A stretch of DNA of 64,000 nt, taken from assembly GCF_005116655.2 (NCBI RefSeq), contig NZ_CP050698.1:4566001-4630000 (forward strand), written 5' to 3'. The DNA is from Desulfosediminicola flagellatus. Its GTDB lineage: Bacteria; Desulfobacterota; Desulfobulbia; Desulfobulbales; Desulfocapsaceae. Each line of letters starts with the position of its first letter. Within the stretch, counting starts at the first letter, position 1. A program made the position numbers and the translations under genes. Shown here piece by piece: positions 28,562-36,919 of this stretch. The notes under the pieces are model-generated. The model made no database searches. It was not told where the DNA came from and saw only the letters and a program-made list of their open reading frames with translations.

Positions 28562-29650
28562 ATGGGAACTGCAAACCAGTCGTTACTCAAACAACTACGG
28601 ATAAGCAGCAGAGAGATCCAGCGTCGCAAGGAATTTTTCGGATTCACCAGTGTGAATAGCCAGGCACTCAAAACATTTCATGGAGACATCTCAGAACGTG
28701 TTCAGGAAGTTGTAGACAGGTTCTATGAACACATTCTCCCGTTCACAGAAATTGACAGACTCATCGGAGATGCGGAAACACTTAAAAAACTCCGCAACCA
28801 CCAACGCATGTACATCCTGTCCCTCTTCCAGGGAGTATATGATGAGGAATATGTACACACACGACTACGAATAGGTGTAGTACACAAAAGAATTGGTGTT
28901 GAACCGAAATATTATGTTTCAGCCGTTCAAAATCTTGGAGAGATTCTCAAAAATCTGGTCATTTCACTTCATGAAAAAAACAATAGAGACGAGTGTTTCA
29001 TTCTCACCTCTTCCATCGACAAAATACTCTTATTCGACCTCTCATTGATTTTCGACACATATATTCATAGTTTAATGGATGAGGTACGTCGTAGCCGGGA
29101 AGAACTCGAAAAGTATACAGAATCTCTTGAACACGTAATCAATGAGAGAACCGAGTTATTAAAACAACAGGCCAGAGTAGACGGACTTACCGGGCTGATT
29201 AATCAAAGCCACTTTTATGAAGACTTGAGAAAAGAACTTTCAAGAAGCCAGCGCAGAGGCCATACCACATCACTGATTTACTGCGACCTTGATGGCTTTA
29301 AAGCTTTAAATGACACACACGGGCATCGCATGGGCGATGAACTACTTAAAGAAGTAGCCGCTGTATTAAAAGAGTCAATTCGTAGAGATGAGCCTATCGC
29401 AAGATATGGTGGGGATGAGTTTTGCATTATTATTCCTGAAGGGGATGCACAGGATGCCAAAGCCGTTGCTGATCGCATAGTAGAGGTTATGAAAATCAAA
29501 TTATCCGGCTACGAAATTGCATGCAGCATAGGAATCGCAACCTCCAGCCCTAACCACCTGCTGGATTCCGGTGCACTGGTAAAAGCAGCAGATAACGCCA
29601 TGTATTTAGCCAAACAGAAAGCAGGATTCGCCATCAGTATTGCTAAATAA
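28562..29650 (+). CDS. Globin-coupled diguanylate cyclase (heme oxygen sensor + GGDEF)
   Basis: 362 residues. The N-terminal globin-coupled-sensor domain (about 15-170) has the proximal heme histidine H108 in RIGVVHKRIGVEP and a distal-pocket tyrosine candidate Y55 in DRFYEHI. A linker helix of about 30 residues (EEVRRSREELEKYTESLEHV type) leads to a GGDEF domain (about 200-360) with an intact YGGDEF signature and ending DNAMYLAKQKAG. It should make cyclic di-GMP in the cytoplasm in response to O2 or another diatomic gas. The position normally occupied by the inhibitory I-site RxxD reads RRDE, five residues before GGDEF, so feedback inhibition may be altered. Intact. Confidence 0.9.
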   Translation: MGTANQSLLKQLRISSREIQRRKEFFGFTSVNSQALKTFHGDISERVQEVVDRFYEHILPFTEIDRLIGDAETLKKLRNHQRMYILSLFQGVYDEEYVHTRLRIGVVHKRIGVEPKYYVSAVQNLGEILKNLVISLHEKNNRDECFILTSSIDKILLFDLSLIFDTYIHSLMDEVRRSREELEKYTESLEHVINERTELLKQQARVDGLTGLINQSHFYEDLRKELSRSQRRGHTTSLIYCDLDGFKALNDTHGHRMGDELLKEVAAVLKESIRRDEPIARYGGDEFCIIIPEGDAQDAKAVADRIVEVMKIKLSGYEIACSIGIATSSPNHLLDSGALVKAADNAMYLAKQKAGFAISIAK

Positions 29651-29681
29651 ACATAATGAGAGGGAGGCTTAAAGATACAAC

Positions 29682-29930
29682 ATGAGCATGATACGCGTTC
29701 TTAAGATGATCGAAAAAGACCTTGATGCGATCTTCAATACCTTCTACTCGCAGATGCTCTCAAATAAAGATTTTGCTATTTTTTTTAAAGACCAGCAGCA
29801 TATTGAAACCCTTATAGCCAAACAGAAACAGTACTTTATGAACTCCCTCACCATGACGGAGCCACAGGTTAAAATGCTGAGAGCAACCTACATCTCCAAG
29901 CGTAACGGTCGAAACAGAGTGACCTCATAA
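29682..29930 (+). pseudogene. Truncated globin-sensor-like fragment
   Basis: 82-codon frame starting MSMIRVLKMIEKDLDAIFNT, 31 bp after the diguanylate cyclase gene. The segment DAIFNTFYSQMLSNKDFAIF then FKDQQHIETLIAKQKQYFMN resembles the first half of protoglobin-type sensor domains (B-E helices). It then ends in an unrelated stretch, LRATYISKRNGRNRVTS, before any proximal histidine. No continuation is found in the other frames. It is probably the stump of a second globin sensor; a genuine small protein is the alternative. Confidence 0.5.
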
Positions 29931-30064
29931 ATCGCCTTTTAAGCTATCATTACAACCTGCACCACTATTTTTTCTCGAATTATGCACTATTGTACATTGA
30001 CCGGTTTGTTGCTCGAAAATATGGCGAAATTACAATTACTATTGACTATTGCAGGGAGAAAGAT

Positions 30065-31009
30065 ATGAGACACGCTCACTCTTTTAAAAAGCTCTCACCT
30101 GAAGATTTACACACTCTACTCGTTGACAATAAAGAACATGCTCTCCTCATCATAGACACCCTCCCCAACGATCACTTCTCAAAAGTGCATCTTCCGGGAT
30201 CAAAAAATGCCTGTGTATTCGAAATGACTTTTCTCGATCAGGTAAAAGCCCTGGCAGTAGAAATCAGCAGGCCCATTATTGTCTACGGAGCCAGTAACAA
30301 TTCTCTTGATTCACGAACCGCAGCTGAGAAACTCTCGATGGCAGGTTATTCTGACGTTTCTGTTTTAGACGGCGGTATTGAACGCTGGCGCCAAAGCAAT
30401 TACCCACTTGAAGGTACCAACACAGAACATGGAAGCAATGAAGATCCTGAGCGACTGCTCACAGATGGTAAGTATGCAATACTCCCTGAAGAGTGCAGAA
30501 TCGGTTGGACCGGCAGGAATGCGAATAGCAGCCATTTCGGTACTGTAAACGTTTCCGGTGGGAATATAGTTCTGCGGGAGTCATCAATCCAGGGCAGCCT
30601 CACTATTGATATGGACTCTATTGAAAATATCAACCTTGCAGGAAATGAACTCCAACAGCTTCTTATTTCTCACCTTAAATCTGATGATTTCTTTTTTGTT
30701 GATGCATTCCCTGCGGCCCGGCTTGATATCCGCGGAGGTCGATTCACTCACCAGGCATTTCCCACACAACCCAATTGTGAGATAACCAGCACCCTTGATA
30801 TGCGCGGCCTGCAGAATGACCTCACCTTTCAGGCTACGGTGGTAAAAGGTATGGACAACCACCTGCACCTCTCCGCTCATTTTGATATGGATAGAACCCT
30901 GTGGGGCATTTCGTATGGTTCAAGTCGTTTTTTTGAACATTTGGGAATGCATGCTGTATTTGATGACATCTCCATTGAACTGCTTGTTGTTGCAAAGCAA
31001 AACGGATAA
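30065..31009 (+). CDS. Rhodanese-like domain fused to a YceI-like domain
   Basis: 314 residues from the ATG at 30065, preferred because GGGAGAAAG lies just upstream; a longer frame to 29990 has no such site. Residues 8-117 form a rhodanese-like domain (LLIIDTLPNDHFSKVHLPGS, then VLDGGIERWRQSNYPLEG). The catalytic-cysteine loop reads IIVYGASNN, with Gly at the cysteine position (about 75), so sulfurtransferase activity is unlikely. Residues about 137-310 resemble the YceI lipocalin-like fold (TDGKYAILPEECRIGWTGRN, FGTVNVSGGN, FFFVDAFPAARLDI). No signal peptide is seen, unlike typical periplasmic YceI. Role unknown, possibly binding of an isoprenoid or lipid-like ligand. Confidence 0.8.
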   Translation: MRHAHSFKKLSPEDLHTLLVDNKEHALLIIDTLPNDHFSKVHLPGSKNACVFEMTFLDQVKALAVEISRPIIVYGASNNSLDSRTAAEKLSMAGYSDVSVLDGGIERWRQSNYPLEGTNTEHGSNEDPERLLTDGKYAILPEECRIGWTGRNANSSHFGTVNVSGGNIVLRESSIQGSLTIDMDSIENINLAGNELQQLLISHLKSDDFFFVDAFPAARLDIRGGRFTHQAFPTQPNCEITSTLDMRGLQNDLTFQATVVKGMDNHLHLSAHFDMDRTLWGISYGSSRFFEHLGMHAVFDDISIELLVVAKQNG

Positions 31010-31074
31010 TTCGCGACGTTACTTTATTTGACCGATGTGCTTAGAAAAAACAGGATGGGAGTAATACTGTCACA

Positions 31075-31416
31075 ATGTCATCGATATTTCCTCTACCCAT
31101 AACCGACCTTCCCCGGGCAGATATACCTCTGCCCGGCTGTACCGCTCATCTTTCCCAGGGAGAAACGCACCAGATTCTTTTTATGGAATTTGCAGAAGAA
31201 ACCCTTCTGCCTGAGCACTGTCATGAGGCTCAAGTCGGCTTTGTGCTTCGCGGCCGGATTGATTTAGTCATTCATGGTAAAGAACACACATTCACAGAGG
31301 GGGATCGCTACTACATTCCGGCCGGCGTCCTCCATTCAGGAAAAATTCATGCAGGCTATGCAGACATCACTTTTTTTGATGAAAAGAACAGATATTCACA
31401 GATTCAGCCCGAATGA
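31075..31416 (+). CDS. Small cupin-domain protein
   Basis: 113 residues, single cupin barrel. The two cupin motifs are visible: LPEHCHEAQVGFVLRGRIDL (metal-binding His residues and the conserved Gly) and GDRYYIPAGVLHSGKI. Such single-domain cupins bind a metal and often sense or modify small ligands; the function cannot be named. It is 65 bp after the rhodanese-YceI gene and may share its transcript. No strong ribosome site is seen for the ATG at 31075. Confidence 0.78.
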   Translation: MSSIFPLPITDLPRADIPLPGCTAHLSQGETHQILFMEFAEETLLPEHCHEAQVGFVLRGRIDLVIHGKEHTFTEGDRYYIPAGVLHSGKIHAGYADITFFDEKNRYSQIQPE

Positions 31417-31625
31417 TTCACGAGTGTAACTGCGTTTTTGTCTTGTAAAAAGTAAACCGTTTAGCATACAACATGCAGAGAGGTCATGATTTGAATTCCT
31501 GCTCAATCTTTCTCTTTTAATACTTGACACTTCCATCGACAGTAATAACTATTATCACCAGCTCATAATTACGATAACAGATACTACCCTTTAGCATCTG
31601 AAACCAGACAAAAAAGGAGATTATA

Positions 31626-32126
31626 ATGGCTACAATTACACTCAAAGGTAACGAGATACAAACCGTTGGTGCACTCCCGGCAACAGGGAGCAAAGCACCA
31701 GATTTTAAAATAACCAAAACCGACCTGTCAGAAGTGAGTCTCGGCGACTTTAAGGGAAAAAATGTCGTACTCAATATTTTCCCAAGCATCGATACACCGG
31801 TTTGCGCCACCTCTGTTCGTAAATTTAATGAGACAGCAGGCAATAAAGCGGACACTGTTGTTCTTTGCGTTTCTGCCGATCTGCCATTTGCCCACACCCG
31901 TTTCTGTGAAACTGACGGACTTAAAAATGTGGTAAGTTGCTCAGTTTTTCGTGCCGCTGAATTCGGCAAGGATTACGGAGTAACAATAACCACCGGTCCA
32001 CTCGTCGGCCTGCTTTCCCGCGCAATCGTTATTGTCGATAAAGAAGGTAAGGTAAAATACACAGAACAGGTTCCCGAGATCGCTCAGGAACCAGATTACG
32101 ATGCAGCACTCGCCCAGCTTGACTGA
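31626..32126 (+). CDS. tpx: Thiol peroxidase (atypical 2-Cys peroxiredoxin)
   Basis: 166 residues, typical Tpx length. The peroxidatic C60 is in FPSIDTPVCATSVRKFN and the resolving C94 in FAHTRFCETDGL; AGCCVEFG-type and PEIAQEPDYDAALAQL end features are also present. It reduces peroxides using thioredoxin as electron donor, a common oxygen-defence enzyme in anaerobes. The start is supported by AAGGAG eight bases upstream. It is a single gene with its own upstream region. Confidence 0.95.
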   Translation: MATITLKGNEIQTVGALPATGSKAPDFKITKTDLSEVSLGDFKGKNVVLNIFPSIDTPVCATSVRKFNETAGNKADTVVLCVSADLPFAHTRFCETDGLKNVVSCSVFRAAEFGKDYGVTITTGPLVGLLSRAIVIVDKEGKVKYTEQVPEIAQEPDYDAALAQLD

Positions 32127-32442
32127 TTGTAGTCAATAGTTCCATCTCCCTTCGAGCTTCTCGAAACTCAACAATGGTTTCGGGAAGCCACAGGCTCTCC
32201 ACAGACTTTCCACAATCTGTACCCTATCTATTCCCAAATCGATGAGTTACGCCCTGTTTCAATGAAAACAGGTAGCGCATCAGCATAATTCAATACCTAT
32301 CAATCCAGCTTCGATCTTTGCCTATTTAGGAAAAAATGATTGTCTTTACCCCGCGGTTTATTTAATACGTAGCTCACAACGGTCTCATAAGGACCTTCGG
32401 GATCAATCAAACCATCACTGAGCAACGGGGTATAATGGCATT
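32127..32442. other. Intergenic region with two hairpins between tpx and the epd-like gene
   Basis: CTTCTCGAAAC/GTTTCGGGAAG (32157-32187; 10 of 11 pairs, 9-nt loop) lies shortly after the tpx stop and may end its transcript, although no U-run follows. CCTGTTT/AAACAGG (32253-32272) is a second perfect 7-bp hairpin. Nothing else is recognised. Confidence 0.4.
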
Positions 32443-33462
32443 ATGAGTTTTAAAGTGGCAATCAACGGATATGGCAGAATCGGGCAATGTGTTCTGCGTG
32501 CACTCTACACAAGCCCTTTGAAACGCCATTTTGATGTGGTGGCAATAAATGAACTGGCGGATATCGAGACACTCACGTATCTGACCCGTTATGACACTAC
32601 TCATGGCCGTTTCCCCCTACCCGTTCATAACGATCAGCACACCCTTTATGTCGGTAGTGACAGCATCAAAATCCTCAGAGAACAAAACCCGATTAACCTT
32701 CCGTGGAAAGAACTAGGCATCGATCTTGTTTTTGAATGTTCAGGATCTTTCGGCGATCGTGATACCGCCAGCCTTCATCTTTCAAGTGGTGCAAAACGTA
32801 TCCTTATTTCGCATCCCGGCAATCCCGACATGGATGCCACCGTGGTGTTCGGCGTTAATGACGATCAATTAAAGTCGGAGCACCGTGTTGTATCAAACGC
32901 CTCCTGCACAACCAACTGTATAGTACCTGTGCTGGATCTACTCGATAAGCAACTCGGCATCGAGCATGGAGTTATCACCACAATCCATTCAGCCATGAAT
33001 GACCAGCCGGTAATTGACAGCTACCACCAGACCGATCTCAGACTGACCCGCAGCGCCCTGCATTCTATAATCCCTGTCGATACAGGTTTAAGCCGTGGCA
33101 TTCAGCGCATCTTACCTAATTTAACTGACCGCTTTGAGTGTCTGCACCTGAGAGTACCGACTATAAATGTCTCTCTTATGGATCTCTCGGTAAACGTCCG
33201 AACGGAAACGACAGCGGACGAAGTCAACACCATTTTCGCAGAGGCAGCCAAAGGATATCTACACGGACTGCTGGGCTACACCCGGGAGCCCCATGCTTCA
33301 GTTGATTTTAACACCGATCCTCATTCAGGAATTATTGATGCCACACAGACCAGGGTAAGCGGCAAGACAATGGTCAAGCTGATCTGCTGGTTTGATAATG
33401 AATGGGGTTTTGCCAACAGAATGCTCGAAGTCGGCCATAAATGGCTGACCCTCAAGGACTGA
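32443..33462 (+). CDS. epd: Glyceraldehyde-3-phosphate dehydrogenase family, erythrose-4-phosphate dehydrogenase-like
   Basis: 339 residues. Rossmann motif INGYGRIGQCVLRAL, catalytic C155 in SNASCTTNC and H182 in TTIHSAMNDQP are present. Several stretches follow the Epd subgroup rather than glycolytic Gap: NELADIETLTYLTRYDTTHG, IHSAMNDQPVIDSYHQTDLR and LHLRVPTINVSLMDLSV. Epd oxidises erythrose-4-phosphate in the pyridoxal-phosphate pathway. A glycolytic or gluconeogenic role remains possible, as activities in this family overlap. No pdx or other glycolytic genes are adjacent. Cytoplasmic. Confidence 0.82.
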   Translation: MSFKVAINGYGRIGQCVLRALYTSPLKRHFDVVAINELADIETLTYLTRYDTTHGRFPLPVHNDQHTLYVGSDSIKILREQNPINLPWKELGIDLVFECSGSFGDRDTASLHLSSGAKRILISHPGNPDMDATVVFGVNDDQLKSEHRVVSNASCTTNCIVPVLDLLDKQLGIEHGVITTIHSAMNDQPVIDSYHQTDLRLTRSALHSIIPVDTGLSRGIQRILPNLTDRFECLHLRVPTINVSLMDLSVNVRTETTADEVNTIFAEAAKGYLHGLLGYTREPHASVDFNTDPHSGIIDATQTRVSGKTMVKLICWFDNEWGFANRMLEVGHKWLTLKD

Positions 33463-33782
33463 TTTCCAGATTCTTTAATCAGGTACTCAGCACACTGTTC
33501 TGCTGTCTCGACGCCTCTACAAAACACATAACCGTTTTCTGTTCCTGAAATTTCTGCAGAAAACATCCCACCAGCAAATATCAGGTCTCAAATATCAGGT
33601 CCCCTCTGTTATCTGCTGGCTATTGGTATAAATCCTTTGTATTTTTCTCAGAAGCGATCAATACGCGTTCTATGGACAGAGATATCTCTGACCACACCAT
33701 CCTGCTCATAGACGGTCGTGTCGTTTTCCCCTTAATCAGCAGAGCGACAGGCTAAACACATACACTACAGGAGGCGATCACG
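33463..33782. other. Intergenic region with a 14-bp tandem repeat
   Basis: CAAATATCAGGTCT and CAAATATCAGGTCC lie back to back at 33575-33602, within a loop bounded by CCAGCA/TGCTGG. Nothing else is identified in about 320 bp; GGAGG at 33770-33774 serves the next gene. Confidence 0.4.
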
Positions 33783-34982
33783 ATGCTATATCGAAAAATG
33801 CCGAAAGTTTCCAAGGAACTCTCCATTCTGGGGTTTGGCTGTATGCGTCTGCCAACCGAGCAAAACGGTACCATTGATTCCCCACGTGCCATAAGCCAGA
33901 TACGTTATGCCATTGATCAGGGGGTGAACTATCTTGATACAGCCTGGCCCTATCATGGCGGCAAGAGCGAACCGCTGCTTGGTGAAGCGCTTAAGGGCGG
34001 CTATCGCGACAAGGTCAACATCGCAACCAAACTCCCGTCCTGGATGGTGAAAGACCGGGCCGACATGGATGTTTACCTGAATAAACAGCTTGAACTGCTT
34101 AAAACAGAATCTATTGATTTCTACCTCATCCACAACCTGAACGGTCCTATGTGGGACAACCTGAAAGCAAAACAGGTTCTTGACTTTATAGATAAGGCCA
34201 AAGCCAGCGGCCATATAAAATATGCCGGTTTTTCTTTCCATGGTCACGTTGCCGACTTCAAAAAAATTATTGATGACTATGACTGGGAGTTCTGCCAGAT
34301 CCAATACAACTATCTTGATGAAGAACACCAGGCAGGTCGTGAAGGCCTTGAATATGCTGCCAGCAAAGATCTTGGTATCATCATCATGGAGGGCTTACGC
34401 GGAGGCAATCTGGGAATACCTGAACCACCTCCTGAAATCGGTGCACTGTGGAACTCGGCTGAGCAGAAAAGAACGCCGGTTGAGTGGGCATTGCGCTGGA
34501 TATGGAACCACCCCGAGGTAACCGTAGTGCTGTCCGGCATGAATCAGGAAGCACATATTGAAGAAAATTTACGCATTGCCAGTGAGGCTACAGCCAACTC
34601 TCTGACTGAAACAGATATATCCATCGTCAGCAATGTAGCAGCCACGTATAAAAAGCTGATGAAAGTCAACTGTACGGGCTGTGAATACTGCAAGCCATGC
34701 CCCGAAGGAGTAAACATTCCTGCTGCTTTTGAAGTGTTCAACAAGCTCCATCTATTTAAGAATGTTCAAGAAGCAAAATTTATGTATGCTATTCGCTGCA
34801 GTGGTATCCTTTCCGGCGACGAAGAAGGATATGCTTCTCGCTGTATCCAATGCGGCGAATGTCTAGAAAAGTGTCCACAGCAGATAGACATCCCCTCTGT
34901 CCTTGAAGAGGTGGTAACAGATCTGGAAGACGAAAAACTTTATGAGAGAGTAGACAAAGGCCGCAAGATGCTGAATATGTAA
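33783..34982 (+). CDS. Aldo/keto reductase with C-terminal 4Fe-4S ferredoxin motifs
   Basis: 399 residues. The N-terminal aldo/keto reductase barrel (about 1-285) has the catalytic residues in NYLDTAWPYHGGKSE (Asp, Tyr), ATKLP (Lys) and YLIHNLNG (His). The C-terminal part carries two cysteine sets, CTGCEYCKPCPEG near residue 300 and CIQCGECLEKCPQ near 360, each suited to a [4Fe-4S] cluster. Such fusions are common in anaerobes and may use ferredoxin-type electrons rather than only NADPH. The substrate is unknown. The start has a good ribosome site (GGAGG) about eight bases upstream. It appears monocistronic. Confidence 0.88.
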   Translation: MLYRKMPKVSKELSILGFGCMRLPTEQNGTIDSPRAISQIRYAIDQGVNYLDTAWPYHGGKSEPLLGEALKGGYRDKVNIATKLPSWMVKDRADMDVYLNKQLELLKTESIDFYLIHNLNGPMWDNLKAKQVLDFIDKAKASGHIKYAGFSFHGHVADFKKIIDDYDWEFCQIQYNYLDEEHQAGREGLEYAASKDLGIIIMEGLRGGNLGIPEPPPEIGALWNSAEQKRTPVEWALRWIWNHPEVTVVLSGMNQEAHIEENLRIASEATANSLTETDISIVSNVAATYKKLMKVNCTGCEYCKPCPEGVNIPAAFEVFNKLHLFKNVQEAKFMYAIRCSGILSGDEEGYASRCIQCGECLEKCPQQIDIPSVLEEVVTDLEDEKLYERVDKGRKMLNM

Positions 34983-35036
34983 GAGGTAAAGGTTATGGGG
35001 AGGTAAACCGTTTGCGAAAACATTTATCCTCCTCCA

Positions 35037-35179
35037 GGAGGCTGTCCGACAATGGCCTTTGTTCCAAACTCTTCGTTATTTTCAAAAAAACAATGCTCGC
35101 AATATCAGTTATATGGCAGCGCTTGTTTTTAGATAATGCCTCGATTTTGGTCCAAACTCCTATTATCTGACAACCTCCT
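35037..35179. repeat. Repeat element A, copy 2 (best-preserved)
   Basis: 143 bp with terminal inverted repeats: AGGAGGCTGTCCGACAATGG at the left, and at the right the complement of AGGAGGTTGTCAGATAATAG (16 of 20 match). The interior contains AAACTCTTCG, TTTTCAAAAAAACAATGCTC, CAATATCA, TATATGGC and CTCGATTTT, shared with copy 1. It is non-coding. The right end abuts the ATG of the DUF2511-like frame. Confidence 0.72.
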
Positions 35180-35581
35180 ATGGGTGAGTCGGGACATTCA
35201 ATGAGGCGTGTCGTGATCAATATTCAGGAACAGCATGTTGTCGAGAGCAATAAGAAGAAGCTGATTAACTTTTGTTCAGTCTTTGGAACCATTATACTCG
35301 CGGCGATCGTTCTTTGTTGGGTAGATCGCTACGGGATCAAGGTTACAATGCAGGAGTATGGCACCAAATGGCCATTTACTTATCCGGTAGCACGGCTTAC
35401 CTGCGATGGAGGGATAGCACTGGTTAAAATTGACGGCAAGAAATACGGACTCACACATAAAGCCGAGGCAAAAGGCTACCCGTCAATAGATTCTGTATGG
35501 AGAGAAGACCCGGAAAAGCCAGGTTCAAAAATATGGCCTGGAGACATTACCGCCAGAGCACGGGAGCATTGTCGATACTAG
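35180..35581 (+). CDS. DUF2511 (YebY-like) membrane-anchored protein
   Basis: 133 residues from the first ATG; an ATG at 35201 is an alternative. One hydrophobic segment lies near residues 28-47 (FCSVFGTIILAAIVLCWVD), followed by a DUF2511-like domain: KWPFTYPVARLTCDGG, KKYGLTHKAEAKGYPSID, WREDPEKPGSKIWPGDITAR, with two cysteines. YebY-type proteins are small periplasmic proteins of uncertain role. The gene sits exactly between two ends of repeat element A: its first ATG follows the right end of copy 2, and its TAG stop overlaps the start of another element end. Base composition is not strikingly different. Confidence 0.7.
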   Translation: MGESGHSMRRVVINIQEQHVVESNKKKLINFCSVFGTIILAAIVLCWVDRYGIKVTMQEYGTKWPFTYPVARLTCDGGIALVKIDGKKYGLTHKAEAKGYPSIDSVWREDPEKPGSKIWPGDITARAREHCRY

Positions 35582-35600
35582 GAGGCTGTCTGATATCGAC
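35580..35600. repeat. Repeat element A, isolated terminal sequence
   Basis: AGGAGGCTGTCTGATATCG matches the element A terminus for the first 11 bases, then resembles the alternative end (TGTCAGATAAT). The interior of the element does not follow before the korB stop codon at 35621. It is probably a truncated copy. Confidence 0.5.
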
Positions 35601-35620
35601 ATCGATTATCTTCCAACCTT

Positions 35621-36919
35621 TTATTTATAGTTGCGATTCATAAGCTCTTTCGCTTCGGACAGTGTCTTGCCTGCAAACCTGTGAGCAAGCGCTGTCTCAA
35701 GCATTTCCACTGAGACAGCTCCACTTTCTTGTGCCAGAGCGACAAGAGAAAACAGTGCCCTGTTGGCTGAAGAAACGCGGTATTCTTTGGCAAAGTCGAC
35801 TGTAATAACCTTTGCAACTGTCTCAGGCAGAGCAACGTCACTGGCGCATATCACCAGTCCGGAATCGTTCATTTTGGTAAAAGCTGACTTTCGCCGATTA
35901 ACACCAGCCTGATCAAGAGCTACTATAATATCAGGGTTCCTGATCCCAGTATAACCGACCGGAGAAGGTGAGATAATTACTTCACAGACCGAATGGCCAC
36001 GCAGCACGGTTATTGGATAGTCGTTTTTCTGGGTTACCTGCATTCCTGCAGACATTGCAGCGATACAGAGCAGTTCACCGGCAGTATTAATGCGCTGACC
36101 TGCGGCTCCGAGCAAAAGAATTTCAAGCCGTTTTTTCTCGTGCAACGGATATTCCGCCGCTATCACAGCAGGGGTATTTACTGATTTCTGTTGTGAGGCG
36201 AGTTTTCGATAATTAGCTCCGAACTCGTCCCGCTGATTCTGCCCAATCGGCCCTGAATGTTTATACGCATCATCCGTTTTTTTAGTATTGCCCGCTTTTA
36301 CCAGAGCTGCATTTCTTTTAGTGTACCGACCGGTGCAAAACCCTTGCATTTCAAGCAATGAAAACCCCTCATAATTTACAGCATCCCGTAACAGACGTGT
36401 AAGTTCTCTATCCTGGGTATCAGCCCTTGCCACCCATGGAGCTCCGGCAGCAGCCGCAACTGCGCAAATATCAAGCGGAGGTTCAAGCTGATTGAGAAAT
36501 CCGGAAGCCGTAATTGCTGCTTCAGGAGTCGTGGCAGAAAACTGGCCACCGGTCATGCCATAATTGAAATTGTTCAACACCAGAAGAGTAATATCGAGGT
36601 TTCGCCTGCAACTACTCAAGACATGCGCCCCACCGATCCCCATACCGCCATCGCCCATCACAGTAATTACCGTAAGATCGGGATCAGCCATCTTTAAGCC
36701 AGTGGCATACGTAAGTGCCCTGCCATGTAAGCCGTGCATGGCATGTGTATTGAAAAACGTATCGAAAAGTCCGGAGCAACCGATATCGGTTACAAGAGCA
36801 ACACGATTGGCAGCCAGTCCCATTTCACACAGAGCCGTATCGAGAGCACGGACCACTTTCTCGTGAGCACAGCCGGGACAGAACACCAGAGGTCGGCTAT
36901 CATTTAACAGGCTGTTCAT
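35621..36919 (-). CDS. korB: 2-oxoacid:ferredoxin oxidoreductase, fused beta (TPP) and gamma subunits
   Basis: 432 residues. The N-terminal ~230 residues are the thiamine-diphosphate beta subunit: CPGCAHEK, a GDGGMGIGG Mg-TPP motif followed by LLVLNNFNYGMTGGQFS. The C-terminal ~180 residues match the gamma/catalytic subunit (LLLGAAGQRINTAGELLCIA, DIIVALDQAGVNRRK). It oxidatively decarboxylates a 2-oxoacid to acyl-CoA, reducing ferredoxin, with the alpha subunit encoded just upstream; the ATG overlaps the alpha stop by four bases (ATGA), indicating translational coupling. The subunit set resembles 2-oxoglutarate or branched-chain 2-oxoacid enzymes; the substrate is not decided. No ferredoxin-like delta subunit is next to it. 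Confidence 0.87.
   Translation of the reverse strand: MNSLLNDSRPLVFCPGCAHEKVVRALDTALCEMGLAANRVALVTDIGCSGLFDTFFNTHAMHGLHGRALTYATGLKMADPDLTVITVMGDGGMGIGGAHVLSSCRRNLDITLLVLNNFNYGMTGGQFSATTPEAAITASGFLNQLEPPLDICAVAAAAGAPWVARADTQDRELTRLLRDAVNYEGFSLLEMQGFCTGRYTKRNAALVKAGNTKKTDDAYKHSGPIGQNQRDEFGANYRKLASQQKSVNTPAVIAAEYPLHEKKRLEILLLGAAGQRINTAGELLCIAAMSAGMQVTQKNDYPITVLRGHSVCEVIISPSPVGYTGIRNPDIIVALDQAGVNRRKSAFTKMNDSGLVICASDVALPETVAKVITVDFAKEYRVSSANRALFSLVALAQESGAVSVEMLETALAHRFAGKTLSEAKELMNRNYK

Noticed and set aside
32157..32187. Hairpin as a strong rho-independent terminator of tpx
   Set aside because: The stem is good, but no U-run follows; it is kept only as a hairpin.
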